Shown here: positions 5,680 to 14,299 of the stretch, piece after piece
Layout: the number at the start of each line of letters is the position of its first letter
Position numbering within the stretch: the stretch's first letter is position 1
Assembly (NCBI GenBank): GCA_021796055.1
Contig: JAJYOS010000009.1
Span: 1-16,130 of the forward strand
Length of the DNA: 16,130 nt
DNA from: Bacteroidota bacterium
GTDB lineage: Bacteria > Bacteroidota > Kryptoniia > Kryptoniales > JAKASW01
Direction of reading: 5' to 3'
Position numbers and translations under genes: made by a program
The notes under the pieces: generated by a model
What the model was told of the DNA's origin: nothing
Databases searched by the model: none
Seen by the model: only the letters and a program-made list of their open reading frames with translations

Positions 5680-8600
5680 ATGAGATCCATGATACGAAGA
5701 TCCACGATTGCCCTCATGATCCTGTTTTCACTAAGCAGTCTGGCGCTGGCTCAAGATGTTCAGTCCGTTGCGACATGGCCATGCCTCACCGACGCAAGTG
5801 TACAGGTATCCGGAGCGATCACGGGCGTCCCCGAATTTATCACGAATAACCTCGTCTACGGAAGCTACTCGGCGCCCGGAGCGAGTTTCTACACGCAACG
5901 AATCAAAATGGCGACCTGGCCGGTCAACCAGCTTACTCAGCTCGACAGCGTGTATATACAATACGAAGCTTCTCCCCAAACAAACTACGTACTCAAGGTC
6001 GACTCGATAGTCCTGAGTCTTGGCGCGGTGTTCACGAAGGACATGAAAGCCAATCTTTACTATTCGACCGACCCCACCTTCACGAACAAGACGCAGATAA
6101 GTTACATCACGACGGGAACCGACAGCGTATTTCTGAACAGCAGTCAACTCGACACCATTCATGCTGCTATCAACGATACAGTCGGGCAGGGGCAGAACTT
6201 CTACTTCAGGATTTATCCCTGGGTGGATAGCTCAAGTTCCGTTTCCGGGAAATACGTTGCCCCTCAAAATGTAAAGGTATACGCCACTGCGATTCCGATC
6301 CCGGTAAACGCAGGCGCGATGTGGCCTCTTATGAGTAACGGCAACGCACAGGTGAGTGGACTCATAGATGGCGGAACCGTGACTTATGCGGGAGGTATGA
6401 TAAATTACGGCTTCGGCGCCAACGGAGCTCGCTGGACGACCACAAATGGCGCGTGGCCGGGCGAATCGAGCCCGAACTTCACGCGGTACGCCCAGTTTAC
6501 GGTTGCCCCCCAAACCGGCGGGACATTTTATGCGAAGAGCATCACCTTCTCTCAAAATTACGAGTTCTCTAAGAACCTCCGGATGGCTCTTTATTACTCC
6601 AATGACCCGACGTTCTCTACGAAGACTTTTGTCGCTGATACGACTGTACCGCAGGCCAAAACGACATACACGTTTACAATCAGCGACACGATCGGTACGG
6701 GAGATACGCTGTATGTGAGATTCTTCCCATATGATATCGCCACCGAGGGTTCATGGAAACTGATAGATGTGGATAGCGTCCAGGTTTCAGGAGCGACAAC
6801 GGGACTCGCGATTCTTTCTCCGACAGTCGCGACAACGGCGCCATCATACGTCTCCACGACGTTCTTCACAACCGGCGGCAATGTGACCGCCGACGGCGGA
6901 GGCACGGTCACCGCGCGAGGCGTATGCTGGAACACCACCGGCAACCCGACTGTTTCCGACAGTCACACCACAGATGGAACCGGCGTCGGCCAGTTTACGA
7001 GCTCTGTCACAGGGCTTGCGAAGGGAACAAAGTTCTATTTACGCGCCTACGCTACGAACATCGGCGGTACCGGATACGGTTCCGAAGACTCTGTCACCAC
7101 GCTCGCGGCAATCATTCCGCCAACGGTTACCACATCAACGCCGACCAACGTGCTTGCTGTGACAGCGACCGGAGGCGGCGTGGTGACCGACTGGGGCGGT
7201 GATTCAGTAAGCGCGTATGGCGTCTGCTGGGATACCACCGCGAATCCTACCGTCAGCGACAAGAAGACAGTCGATGGCAGCGGCATCGCTTCGTTTAGCA
7301 GCGGTATCTCCGGTTTAAAACCCGGCACGCTCTATCACGTCAGAGCTTACGCGACCAACAGCGCTGGAACAGGATATGGTTCGGATGTTACCTTCACGAC
7401 GCAGGTTGCTCAGCCCGACACTACGGTGGTAGTGGCCCAGGACGGCAGCGGTAATTACAAGACTCTTCAGGCCGCTTTCGACGCCGTTCCCTACAACTAC
7501 ACCGGCAAGTGGACCATCTACGTTAAGAACGGTTCATACAACGAAAAGGACACACTGCAGGCAGGACAATCGAATGTTATCCTTGAAGGCCAGAGCGAAG
7601 ACAGCACCGTGATCTGGAATGACGATTACGGCGACAAGTACGGCTCCGGCAACCCGGGGACGAGCGGCACGTTCACGGTTGAAATTAACGCGAACGACTT
7701 CATTGCCAGGAACATAACTTTCCAAAACACCTATTCTCCTCAGCCGGGTGTCAGCGGCACGCAGGCAGTCGCGCTCGAGGTGAACGGCGACAGGCAGGAA
7801 TATATTCATTGCCGCCTGCTTGGGTACCAGGATACATATTACACACGCGGCGGTTCGGGCGTCGGCAGGATCTGGATGAAGGACGATAGTATCGAAGGCT
7901 CTGTGGATTTCATCTTTGGCCGTGACATCGTTGTCTTCGACAGCTGCGTGATCCATGAGACGAGAAACGACGGAACCCTGACGGCTGCAAATACCGATCC
8001 AACCACTCTGTATGGATACGTCTTCAGGAACTGCAAGATAATCGCCGATTCGATAGGGTACGACGGAAATCCCGTCGAGACCTTCTATCTCGGAAGGCCA
8101 TGGCAGTCGAGCCCGAGAACGGTGTACATCAAATGCTATGAGCCGGCGAATCTCGATTCAACCGGATGGCTTGCGTGGAACGTTACTCCCGGTTTGTATG
8201 CGGAGAATCAATGCTACGGTCCGGGCTCCGGTGCGAAGCACAGAGTTGCCTGGTCGTCTCAGTTGACCGATTCAGAAGCGGCGACTTATACTCTGAAGAA
8301 CATGTTCTCGAAGAATTCGGCGAGTTCACCGTTAATGGTCGCGAACTGGATGCCGCCCGACGCGACACCGCTCGACAACGCTCCTTTTCCCGATTCGAAC
8401 TACGCTGTCAGCGTCACGTCATTCACGTCTTCCGAAAACACCGGAAGTGTGACGCTCAATTGGCAGACCTCCGAGGAAGTAAACAATCTTGGCTTCAACG
8501 TGCTCAGGAAAGGTCCCTCCGACGCCAATTACGTCATGATCGCCAGCTACGTAAGCGATCCGTCGCTTGTGGGACAGGGAGCTGGAACGACGAACTCAGT

Positions 8601-9021
8601 AAGCTCCTACTCTTATACCGACTCGACAGTTCAGAAAGGGAATACGTACTCTTATGAACTTCAGAGTGTCTCGATTTACGGAGTGACGAGACAGTTTAGC
8701 CAACTCAGCGTGACGGGAGTAAAGGGCGAGCCGACTACTCCTAAGAGTTTCGCACTGTTTCAGAACTATCCGAATCCTTTCAACCCGACGACAATCATAG
8801 AGTATAACGTACCTTATACAAGCAGGATTGCCATCGTCGTGTATGACGTGCTTGGCAGAAAGGTCGCCACGCTTGTGGATGGAACGCAGTCCGCGGGTGA
8901 ATACCATGTCACGTTCAATGGAAGCAGGTACGCAAGCGGTGTCTACTTCTATCGCATGATCGCGACATCGGCACAAGGGAATCGATTTAGTTCGATAAGG
9001 AAGCTCCTCCTCCTCAAGTAG
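5680..9021 (+). CDS. secreted multidomain pectinesterase with T9SS sorting domain
   Basis: This 1113-residue protein has a signal peptide (basic start, hydrophobic core, ALA-Q cleavage near 24/25). Two related modules of about 170 residues follow (about 31-205 and 213-375), then two FnIII-like repeats (about 381-478 and 481-576), each containing GVCW and RAYATN. The pectinesterase domain (about 580-880) keeps the catalytic set: QDTYY (Q717, D718), GSVDFIFG (D743) and YLGRPW (R806). It should remove methyl esters from pectin homogalacturonan outside the cell. An FnIII-like linker (about 908-1010) leads to the type IX sorting domain (1024-1113: FALFQNYPNPFNPTT, DVLGRKVATL, GVYFYRM). That domain implies export through the outer membrane and probable surface attachment. 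ATG 5680 is preferred to GTG 5674 because GGAGG at 5667-5671 lies 8 bases before it. No pectate lyase or uptake gene is nearby. Confidence 0.93.
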   Translation: MRSMIRRSTIALMILFSLSSLALAQDVQSVATWPCLTDASVQVSGAITGVPEFITNNLVYGSYSAPGASFYTQRIKMATWPVNQLTQLDSVYIQYEASPQTNYVLKVDSIVLSLGAVFTKDMKANLYYSTDPTFTNKTQISYITTGTDSVFLNSSQLDTIHAAINDTVGQGQNFYFRIYPWVDSSSSVSGKYVAPQNVKVYATAIPIPVNAGAMWPLMSNGNAQVSGLIDGGTVTYAGGMINYGFGANGARWTTTNGAWPGESSPNFTRYAQFTVAPQTGGTFYAKSITFSQNYEFSKNLRMALYYSNDPTFSTKTFVADTTVPQAKTTYTFTISDTIGTGDTLYVRFFPYDIATEGSWKLIDVDSVQVSGATTGLAILSPTVATTAPSYVSTTFFTTGGNVTADGGGTVTARGVCWNTTGNPTVSDSHTTDGTGVGQFTSSVTGLAKGTKFYLRAYATNIGGTGYGSEDSVTTLAAIIPPTVTTSTPTNVLAVTATGGGVVTDWGGDSVSAYGVCWDTTANPTVSDKKTVDGSGIASFSSGISGLKPGTLYHVRAYATNSAGTGYGSDVTFTTQVAQPDTTVVVAQDGSGNYKTLQAAFDAVPYNYTGKWTIYVKNGSYNEKDTLQAGQSNVILEGQSEDSTVIWNDDYGDKYGSGNPGTSGTFTVEINANDFIARNITFQNTYSPQPGVSGTQAVALEVNGDRQEYIHCRLLGYQDTYYTRGGSGVGRIWMKDDSIEGSVDFIFGRDIVVFDSCVIHETRNDGTLTAANTDPTTLYGYVFRNCKIIADSIGYDGNPVETFYLGRPWQSSPRTVYIKCYEPANLDSTGWLAWNVTPGLYAENQCYGPGSGAKHRVAWSSQLTDSEAATYTLKNMFSKNSASSPLMVANWMPPDATPLDNAPFPDSNYAVSVTSFTSSENTGSVTLNWQTSEEVNNLGFNVLRKGPSDANYVMIASYVSDPSLVGQGAGTTNSVSSYSYTDSTVQKGNTYSYELQSVSIYGVTRQFSQLSVTGVKGEPTTPKSFALFQNYPNPFNPTTIIEYNVPYTSRIAIVVYDVLGRKVATLVDGTQSAGEYHVTFNGSRYASGVYFYRMIATSAQGNRFSSIRKLLLLK

Positions 9022-9078
9022 GCATACGAAATTGCGATTCACTTGAAAGGTGAGCCGCAAATTTACAATCTGTTCCGG

Positions 9079-9108
9079 AAGAGCCCGGCTGTGCCGGGCT
9101 CTTTGTTT
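9079..9108 (+). terminator. intrinsic terminator after the pectinesterase
   Basis: AGAGCCCGGC (9080-9089) and GCCGGGCTCT (9093-9102) form a perfect 10-bp GC-rich stem with a TGT loop, extended by A9079-T9103 and followed by TTTGTTT. It lies 58 bases after the pectinesterase stop. Read from the minus strand, the stem is followed only by TCC, so it mainly serves the plus-strand gene, though it may also slow transcripts of the convergent protease gene that ends at 9169. Confidence 0.92.
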
Positions 9109-9168
9109 ATTGGAAATTGTGAAATGTCCCAACGGTGCGAGGGGCGCCGCGCGGAAGAAATTGGCGAG

Positions 9169-10134
9169 TTAGGCCTTCCCCTGCTCTGTACCGATCTGTG
9201 AGCCGTTGCTGACCCTTGTCGCGTTCCTGTAAAGGAGGACCACAACGACCGTCCCGGCAGCCGATAAGAGGATTATTGCGAGAGGAATGTGAAGCGATGC
9301 CAGCGGGCTCGTGGAGCTCCCATTCGTGGATTTGTACAGGGACAGAACAGCTACAAGGTTGTAAGCGAAGTGAGCTGTCATGCTGGGGAGAAGGCTCTGG
9401 CTCCTATACACGAAGAAGCCGATGAGCATCCCGAAGAGTGCGAGAGAAAACAGATCGAGCGGACGCATATGATAGAGACCGAAAAGGATGCCCGCGACAA
9501 TCACGCTCTTCGGCCCCATCGTTCGCTCGAGCGTGCGCTGAATGTAACCGCGGAAAAGTGTTTCTTCACAGACAGCGGGCGTTACGCAAACGACCGCAAT
9601 TACGAGCATCAGCTGCGACGGCGTATTGGACGCAAAAACCAGGGAGCCGATTCTCGCGAGAAAATTGGGGAAGTGAAGCTCTCCCATCATGAAATTGCCG
9701 ATTCCGGCACTTACAGGGTAAAAGAGTACGCCTCCCACAAGGGCGAGGAGTATCTGACTGGGAGAAGTTTTCCTGAACCTGATGTAAGCCAGCACCTGCT
9801 TCGTGTGCCACCGGCGAATCAGCCAGATCGTCGGAAGAAGGAGGAAAATAAATTGCGATAAGATGACCGAGTACAGTATGATGGGTTTTGTGAAAAGCGC
9901 TCTTGTGGTAAGTATGTCCGTTAAGGTCTGATTCGAATTGGATGGGATAGCCCCCGCTTTCCCACGAATCACAACGGCGAGGAATCCTATCACAGTCTGG
10001 GAGTAAAAATAAACAATGGCAACGATTATGAAGCCGAGTATAGCCGCGGTTGTGAGATTTCTCCCTCCAATCTCCCATGAGCCGGTTAGCTCCGGTGTGG
10101 TGTCGTTTTGCGCTTCAGTCTGGGGAACACTCAT
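9169..10134 (-). CDS. CPBP-family (CAAX-like) intramembrane metalloprotease
   Basis: This 321-residue multi-pass membrane protein has about eight hydrophobic segments. The three CPBP (Abi/Rce1-like) motifs are present in order: EETLFRGYIQR (E190, E191, R195), FGLYH (H222) and HFAYN (H255, N259). These residues form the metal-dependent active site in the family. Bacterial members process or modify membrane proteins and peptides, or act in bacteriocin immunity; the substrate here is unknown. The N-terminal 25 residues are polar and likely cytoplasmic, and the C-terminal tail is short and polar. The gene starts 12 bases after the stop of the membrane-protein gene upstream on the same strand, so the two are probably one transcript. 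No strong Shine-Dalgarno precedes the ATG, which fits translational coupling. Nothing looks truncated. Confidence 0.88.
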   Translation of the reverse strand: MSVPQTEAQNDTTPELTGSWEIGGRNLTTAAILGFIIVAIVYFYSQTVIGFLAVVIRGKAGAIPSNSNQTLTDILTTRALFTKPIILYSVILSQFIFLLLPTIWLIRRWHTKQVLAYIRFRKTSPSQILLALVGGVLFYPVSAGIGNFMMGELHFPNFLARIGSLVFASNTPSQLMLVIAVVCVTPAVCEETLFRGYIQRTLERTMGPKSVIVAGILFGLYHMRPLDLFSLALFGMLIGFFVYRSQSLLPSMTAHFAYNLVAVLSLYKSTNGSSTSPLASLHIPLAIILLSAAGTVVVVLLYRNATRVSNGSQIGTEQGKA

Positions 10135-10146
10135 GGGACGGTCCGA

Positions 10147-11124
10147 TTAGTTCGCCGGAATAAATGGCTCATCCGGGGTTTGTTCAACCTCACCGGACGA
10201 GGACGGATAATCATAATGTCTGGCGCGGAGGTCGAAATACATGACAACTATGAAAACCGGGGAGACAAGGAGTGAAAGTATTGATCCGATTGCTGTTTGT
10301 ACGCCGATGCCGCTACCCATCGAGACAGGATAATGGTTTATCGCGCCAGCGCCGATACTACCGCCTGCCTTGCCAAGCATTGTATAATAATCCCTGTAGA
10401 CGGTCCACATGCTCCCGAATGTCAAAGGCAATGAGATTATGGAAATCGCGAACTGAGCGATGATAGTCAGCAGCAGGAAAATGCCAAATGTCCTCCACCA
10501 GTACCCGTCAACAATTTCCCAGCTTTTCTTCAACGCCTCGACCGAATCGAGCCCGTCGACCGCTACCGCTGTGAGAGAAAATAGCCATCGGTAAAAGAGG
10601 AACAGTAAAGCAGGCATCAGGAGAAGAAAGAACGGCACTTGGAAAAGCATCAGGATTCCCTTTGTGATGCTCGACGCGCCTTTTGTCTCGCCATCGAGGA
10701 GAATGAATATTAAAGTAATGCCGGACAAGCTGCCGAAGACGACAACATATTTCAGAAAGGCCTGACCTAATCCACTGATCCATTTCCCCTGAAAAGTATC
10801 GGAAATTGCCTCTTTGAAGCTCACGCGGTGAGAGTGCATCTCATTCGCAGTGATGTAACTTATTGCTATTTCGGCAAGGAGCGCGGCCACCTCGAGCAGG
10901 ATAGTCGACAGGATAAACGGTATAAGAGTATAGAAGGACGGCGCTGTTGTTGACGCAGCGGTGAGCGCACCATAAAAATTTCTTGCCGCAAAGCTCATGA
11001 TGACGGCGGGTATCGTAAGGAACGTTACCGCGACCAGAATATTTCGCGCAAATGTCTTCCCAATCATCGTGATGGTACTCTCGAAAATATCTCCGAGCGT
11101 CATCGGCGCAAATGTGGATGTCAT
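10147..11124 (-). CDS. multi-pass membrane protein, GPDPase-membrane-domain-like
   Basis: The product is 325 residues with about six hydrophobic segments, a polar opening (TSTFAPMTLGDIFESTITMIG) and a polar C-terminal tail. The N-terminal pattern 'LGDIF..T..M..K.FA.N' followed by paired helices, and a later 'DG.DSVEALKKSWEIV.GYWWR' segment, recall the membrane domain attached to glycerophosphodiester phosphodiesterases (and DUF975-like proteins). No phosphodiesterase catalytic domain is present. Function is unknown; an envelope role is a guess. I place the start at the ATG complementary to 11122-11124, because AGGAGG (11131-11136 on the other strand) sits 6 bases before it. The longer reading to 11196 would add 24 residues with no support. 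It is probably co-transcribed with the CPBP protease that follows. Confidence 0.7.
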   Translation of the reverse strand: MTSTFAPMTLGDIFESTITMIGKTFARNILVAVTFLTIPAVIMSFAARNFYGALTAASTTAPSFYTLIPFILSTILLEVAALLAEIAISYITANEMHSHRVSFKEAISDTFQGKWISGLGQAFLKYVVVFGSLSGITLIFILLDGETKGASSITKGILMLFQVPFFLLLMPALLFLFYRWLFSLTAVAVDGLDSVEALKKSWEIVDGYWWRTFGIFLLLTIIAQFAISIISLPLTFGSMWTVYRDYYTMLGKAGGSIGAGAINHYPVSMGSGIGVQTAIGSILSLLVSPVFIVVMYFDLRARHYDYPSSSGEVEQTPDEPFIPAN

Positions 11125-11161
11125 GGTGCACCTCCTGGTACTTGGGATTATAGTTGAAATG

Positions 11162-11190
11162 AATTTATCAGGGGGTGAGCAGAAAATCAA
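11162..11190 (-). promoter_or_regulatory. candidate promoter for the minus-strand pair
   Basis: Read on the minus strand, TTGATT (11190-11185) and TAAATT (11167-11162) are 17 bases apart, and TG lies one base before the second element, giving an extended -10 form. The gene starts 38 bases further on, with AGGAGG in between. A perfect TATAAT at 11152-11147 is a second possible -10 but has no matching -35. Confidence 0.4.
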
Positions 11191-11334
11191 AATCACCGGA
11201 GAGAAATTGACGGGCTTTCGTAGCCTATCACATCCCTAATTGGGAAGTTTCATCGTGAACGACAGTTACGGAAGGCGCACGGATGCGATGAATACTCCGC
11301 CATTAACCCGCGTGTTTTGGTCGTGAAGTCAATC

Positions 11335-11364
11335 TTGAATCAGACCCCTGTTTAGGTTTATATT
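11335..11364 (+). promoter_or_regulatory. candidate promoter for clpS-alaS
   Basis: TTGAAT (11335-11340) and TATATT (11359-11364) are 18 bases apart, a good sigma-70-like pair, and TATATTTTG also resembles the Bacteroidota -7 element with one extra T. It ends only 15 bases before the clpS ATG, so the transcript would have a very short leader. Between the two divergent starts (11125-11379) I see only this promoter and the opposite one. Confidence 0.5.
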
Positions 11365-11379
11365 TTGCAGAGGTTTACA

Positions 11380-11685
11380 ATGATTACGCTAATGGGTGTT
11401 TTCGGTCAAAAGGCCGAAAATCAACCTCTTGAAATCGAAGAAACTACGACCGACTCGCAGACGCCGGCGAGAGTGATTCTTTTTAACGACGACTGGCACA
11501 CTTTTGAGGAAGTGATCGGTCAGCTAGTGAAAGCTCTTGGTTGTGGCACCGACAAAGCGAGCGCGTTAGCTCTGGAGGCCCACACTAAAGGAAAGGCGCT
11601 CGTGTTTGAAGGCCCTATAAAAGATTGCCTTCGCGTTAATGGTGTCCTTGAAGAAATAAGTCTCATCACTCAAATAGAAATCTGA
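11380..11685 (+). CDS. clpS: ClpS, N-degron adaptor for the Clp protease
   Basis: The protein is 101 residues with a variable polar N-terminal tail (1-30) and a compact ClpS core (31-101). It delivers proteins with destabilizing N-terminal residues (Leu, Phe, Tyr, Trp) to ClpA or ClpC for degradation by ClpP. The N-degron pocket is present: FNDDWHTF (N36, D37, D38) and EAHTKGKA (H68), matching the positions known from E. coli ClpS (N34, D35, D36, H66) with a shift of two. ATG 11380 is preferred, with GCAGAGG just before it; TTG 11365 overlaps the putative promoter, and ATG 11392 lacks a ribosome-binding site. The alaS start follows 3 bases after its stop. No clpA or clpP gene is in the window. 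Confidence 0.92.
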   Translation: MITLMGVFGQKAENQPLEIEETTTDSQTPARVILFNDDWHTFEEVIGQLVKALGCGTDKASALALEAHTKGKALVFEGPIKDCLRVNGVLEEISLITQIEI

Positions 11686-11688
11686 TTA

Positions 11689-14292
11689 ATGAATTCAAAC
11701 GAAGTACGCGAGAGTTTCGTAAAGTTCTTTGAGAAGCACGGGCACAGAGCCGTCCCGAGCGCTCCGGTCGTCCCTTACGACGATCCCACGCTTCTTTTCA
11801 CAAATGCCGGCATGAACCAGTTCAAAGACGTGTTTCTCGGAAAAGGGAAGCGCGATTACACGCGGGCCGTCGATTATCAGAAATGCATCCGGGTCAGCGG
11901 AAAACACAACGATCTCGAAGAGGTGGGACATGACACGTACCACCATACCTTCTTCGAAATGCTCGGGAACTGGTCGTTCGGTGACTACTACAAGAAAGAG
12001 GCGATCGAGTGGGCATGGGAACTTCTTACCGGCGAGTGGAAGCTCCCGAAAGACAAGCTTTACGCCACCGTTTTTGAGACGGACGATGAGGCCGCTGAGT
12101 TGTGGGAAAGGGTCACTGACATCGCTCCTTCCAGGGTGTTGAGGTTCGGCTCCAAGGATAATTTTTGGGAGATGGGCGAGACCGGACCATGCGGTCCGTG
12201 TTCTGAAATTCATATCGACCTCGGCGAGGGGATTTGCCAGAAGAAACATCAGCATGGCGTCAACGTCAGCGGCTGTTCGAGGTTTATCGAGCTCTGGAAC
12301 CTGGTATTTATTCAATACAACAGGGACGAGTCTGGCGATCTTCAGCCGCTTCCCTCGAAGCATGTTGACACCGGGATGGGATTTGAGCGCGTCGTCTCGG
12401 TATTGCAGGGAAAAAGATCGAATTATGACACGGATGTTTTTACTCCGATTATTTCCGAGATCGCGAGGCTCACAGGGAAGACGTACGAGGGGGAAGGTAA
12501 CCAGATCGCGATGCGCGTCATCGCCGACCATGTCCGTGCCCTGACTTTTGCAATCGCCGACAACGCGAACCCATCCAACGAGGGACGCGGTTATGTCCTG
12601 AGAAGGATACTCCGCCGCGCGTCCCGCTACGCCAGGAATCTTAATGCGCGCGAACCGTTCATATATGAACTGGTAAACGTTCTCGTCGCGAATATGGGGA
12701 CTGCTTATCCTGAGATAGCTTCTTCAAAAGAAAGAATAAAGGAAGTCATAAAATCCGAGGAAGAGAGTTTTAACCAGACACTGGATCGTGGCCTCGAGAT
12801 CTTTGAAGAAGTCGCCTCGCGCCTGAAGAAGTCCGGAAAGAAGGAGATTTCTGGCGAGGATGTTTTCAAGTTGTACGACACTTATGGCTTTCCGGCTGAC
12901 CTGACGAACCTCATTGCCCAGGAACGCGGCTTCACGATCGACAACGCTGGTTTCGATACCCTAATGCAGAAGCAGCAGGACAGATCGCGCGAAGCCACCA
13001 AGAAGACTTTCAACGTCAATCTCGTTGGCGACGCTCACTTGGACGAACTTGTCCGAAATGTTCAGAGTCAATTCACAGGATACGACACCACAGAAAACGC
13101 CGCGAAGGTTATCGGTGTGAAGAACGCTGGAGATGAGAGCTTTGTCCTTTTAGACAAGACGCCTTTCTATGTTGAGGCAGGCGGCCAGGTGGATGACACG
13201 GGGGTTATTCGCGTAGCGGAGAATGCCCTATCCGTTGTGGATCTTGTTAAGGTTGATGACAAGATCGTGCATGTCGTCGAAGGTGAGGCCGAAGCTGCGC
13301 TGAAGGTCGGGAGCGACGTGAAGGCGCAGGTGGACGGCAAGCGCCGCCTCGAAATAATGCGCAACCATTCCGCGACGCACCTCTTTCATGCCGCGCTTCG
13401 GAAGACGCTCGGTACGCATGTCCATCAGGCGGGCTCGCTGGTTGACCCGGAACATTTGCGTTTCGATTTCGCCCACCATAAGAAGGTCTCACCGGAAGAG
13501 TTGCGGGACATAGAGCGGATAGTCAATGACAAGATCCTGGAACGTATCGAGCTGATCCATCATCGGAACATTCCGTATGACGAGGCGACGAAGATGGGAG
13601 CGCTCGCTTTCTTCGGAGACAAGTACGGCGACAGGGTGAACGTGGTGCAGTTCGGCGACTTCTCTATGGAGTTCTGCGGCGGCACGCACGTCAGGAACAC
13701 GAGCGAGATCGGACTATTCAAGATCGTCTCCGAGTCTAGTATCGCGAGCGGCGTCAGGAGAGTCGAGGCGGTCACCGGCGGTGGCGTCGAGAAGATCATC
13801 GTGAGCCTAACTTCAAGAGCAGATGACAAAGAAAGGGAAAAGGGGGAACTAGCCGAGCGGATCAAGGAGCTCGAAAAAGAGTTGAGCGGTTACAGGTTGA
13901 GATCCGCTATGTCCGTCGCCGAAAAGCTCCTCCACGCCGCGGGCCAGGACGGGTTAGTCGAAGGCGTGAAAGTGGTTTACGGGCTTGTCGAAGTCAATTC
14001 GGATGACGAGCTTAAACAGGTCGCCGATTATTTGAAAGACAAGCTGGGCAGCGGTGTTATTGTCCTCGGAAGCAAGATCGGGGAGAAAGCTATGTTCGTC
14101 TCGAGCGTGTCGCAGGATGCGATATCGGAAAAGAAACTCCATGCCGGCAAGATAGTGAACGAGGTCGCTCGCAAGGTCGGCGGTGGTGGAGGAGGAAGAC
14201 CGAATTTCGCGACCGCCGGCGGCAAAGACCAATCTAAAATACGTGACGCAGTCGACAGCGTGCCTGAAATCGTGAGGCAGCTTTTAAAATAG
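11689..14292 (+). CDS. alaS: alanine--tRNA ligase
   Basis: This 867-residue class II synthetase attaches alanine to tRNA-Ala and clears mischarged serine or glycine. The N-terminal catalytic core carries LLFTNAGMNQFKDVFLG and GETGPCGPCSEI. The editing domain has the zinc site HSATH (H560, H564) and CGGTH (C663, H667). The C-terminal region has a coiled segment (about 705-740) and the DHHA1-type C-Ala domain with a six-Gly run followed by RPNFATAGG (about 831-845). Length is normal and all parts are present. It starts 3 bases after clpS with no evident Shine-Dalgarno, so its translation is probably coupled to clpS. An AGGAGG for the next gene overlaps its 3' end. Confidence 0.97.
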   Translation: MNSNEVRESFVKFFEKHGHRAVPSAPVVPYDDPTLLFTNAGMNQFKDVFLGKGKRDYTRAVDYQKCIRVSGKHNDLEEVGHDTYHHTFFEMLGNWSFGDYYKKEAIEWAWELLTGEWKLPKDKLYATVFETDDEAAELWERVTDIAPSRVLRFGSKDNFWEMGETGPCGPCSEIHIDLGEGICQKKHQHGVNVSGCSRFIELWNLVFIQYNRDESGDLQPLPSKHVDTGMGFERVVSVLQGKRSNYDTDVFTPIISEIARLTGKTYEGEGNQIAMRVIADHVRALTFAIADNANPSNEGRGYVLRRILRRASRYARNLNAREPFIYELVNVLVANMGTAYPEIASSKERIKEVIKSEEESFNQTLDRGLEIFEEVASRLKKSGKKEISGEDVFKLYDTYGFPADLTNLIAQERGFTIDNAGFDTLMQKQQDRSREATKKTFNVNLVGDAHLDELVRNVQSQFTGYDTTENAAKVIGVKNAGDESFVLLDKTPFYVEAGGQVDDTGVIRVAENALSVVDLVKVDDKIVHVVEGEAEAALKVGSDVKAQVDGKRRLEIMRNHSATHLFHAALRKTLGTHVHQAGSLVDPEHLRFDFAHHKKVSPEELRDIERIVNDKILERIELIHHRNIPYDEATKMGALAFFGDKYGDRVNVVQFGDFSMEFCGGTHVRNTSEIGLFKIVSESSIASGVRRVEAVTGGGVEKIIVSLTSRADDKEREKGELAERIKELEKELSGYRLRSAMSVAEKLLHAAGQDGLVEGVKVVYGLVEVNSDDELKQVADYLKDKLGSGVIVLGSKIGEKAMFVSSVSQDAISEKKLHAGKIVNEVARKVGGGGGGRPNFATAGGKDQSKIRDAVDSVPEIVRQLLK

Positions 14293-14299
14293 GAGGCAA

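Noticed and set aside
5511..5849. 112-codon frame with a TTG start overlapping the pectinesterase start
   Set aside because: It runs through the stem-loop leader and into the signal-peptide region in another frame, and shows no family feature.
9289..9861. 190-codon plus-strand open frame opposite the CPBP protease
   Set aside because: The minus-strand frame has all three protease motifs; the plus-strand product is charged and motif-free.
11326..11352. Sequence around TCAATCTTGAATCAGACCCC resembling REP-type repeats linked to IS200-like transposases
   Set aside because: The resemblance is from memory, there is no transposase or second copy in the window, and the same bases form a plausible promoter.
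12131..12180. Possible tRNA, rRNA, CRISPR array or insertion sequence anywhere in the window
   Set aside because: No cloverleaf with a CCA-type end, regularly spaced repeat or transposase motif was found by eye on either strand. The coordinates given are only a placeholder inside alaS.
11695..12531. 278-codon open frame antisense to alaS
   Set aside because: It lies entirely opposite the conserved catalytic core of alaS and its product shows no recognisable domain, so it is a shadow of a strongly coding strand.
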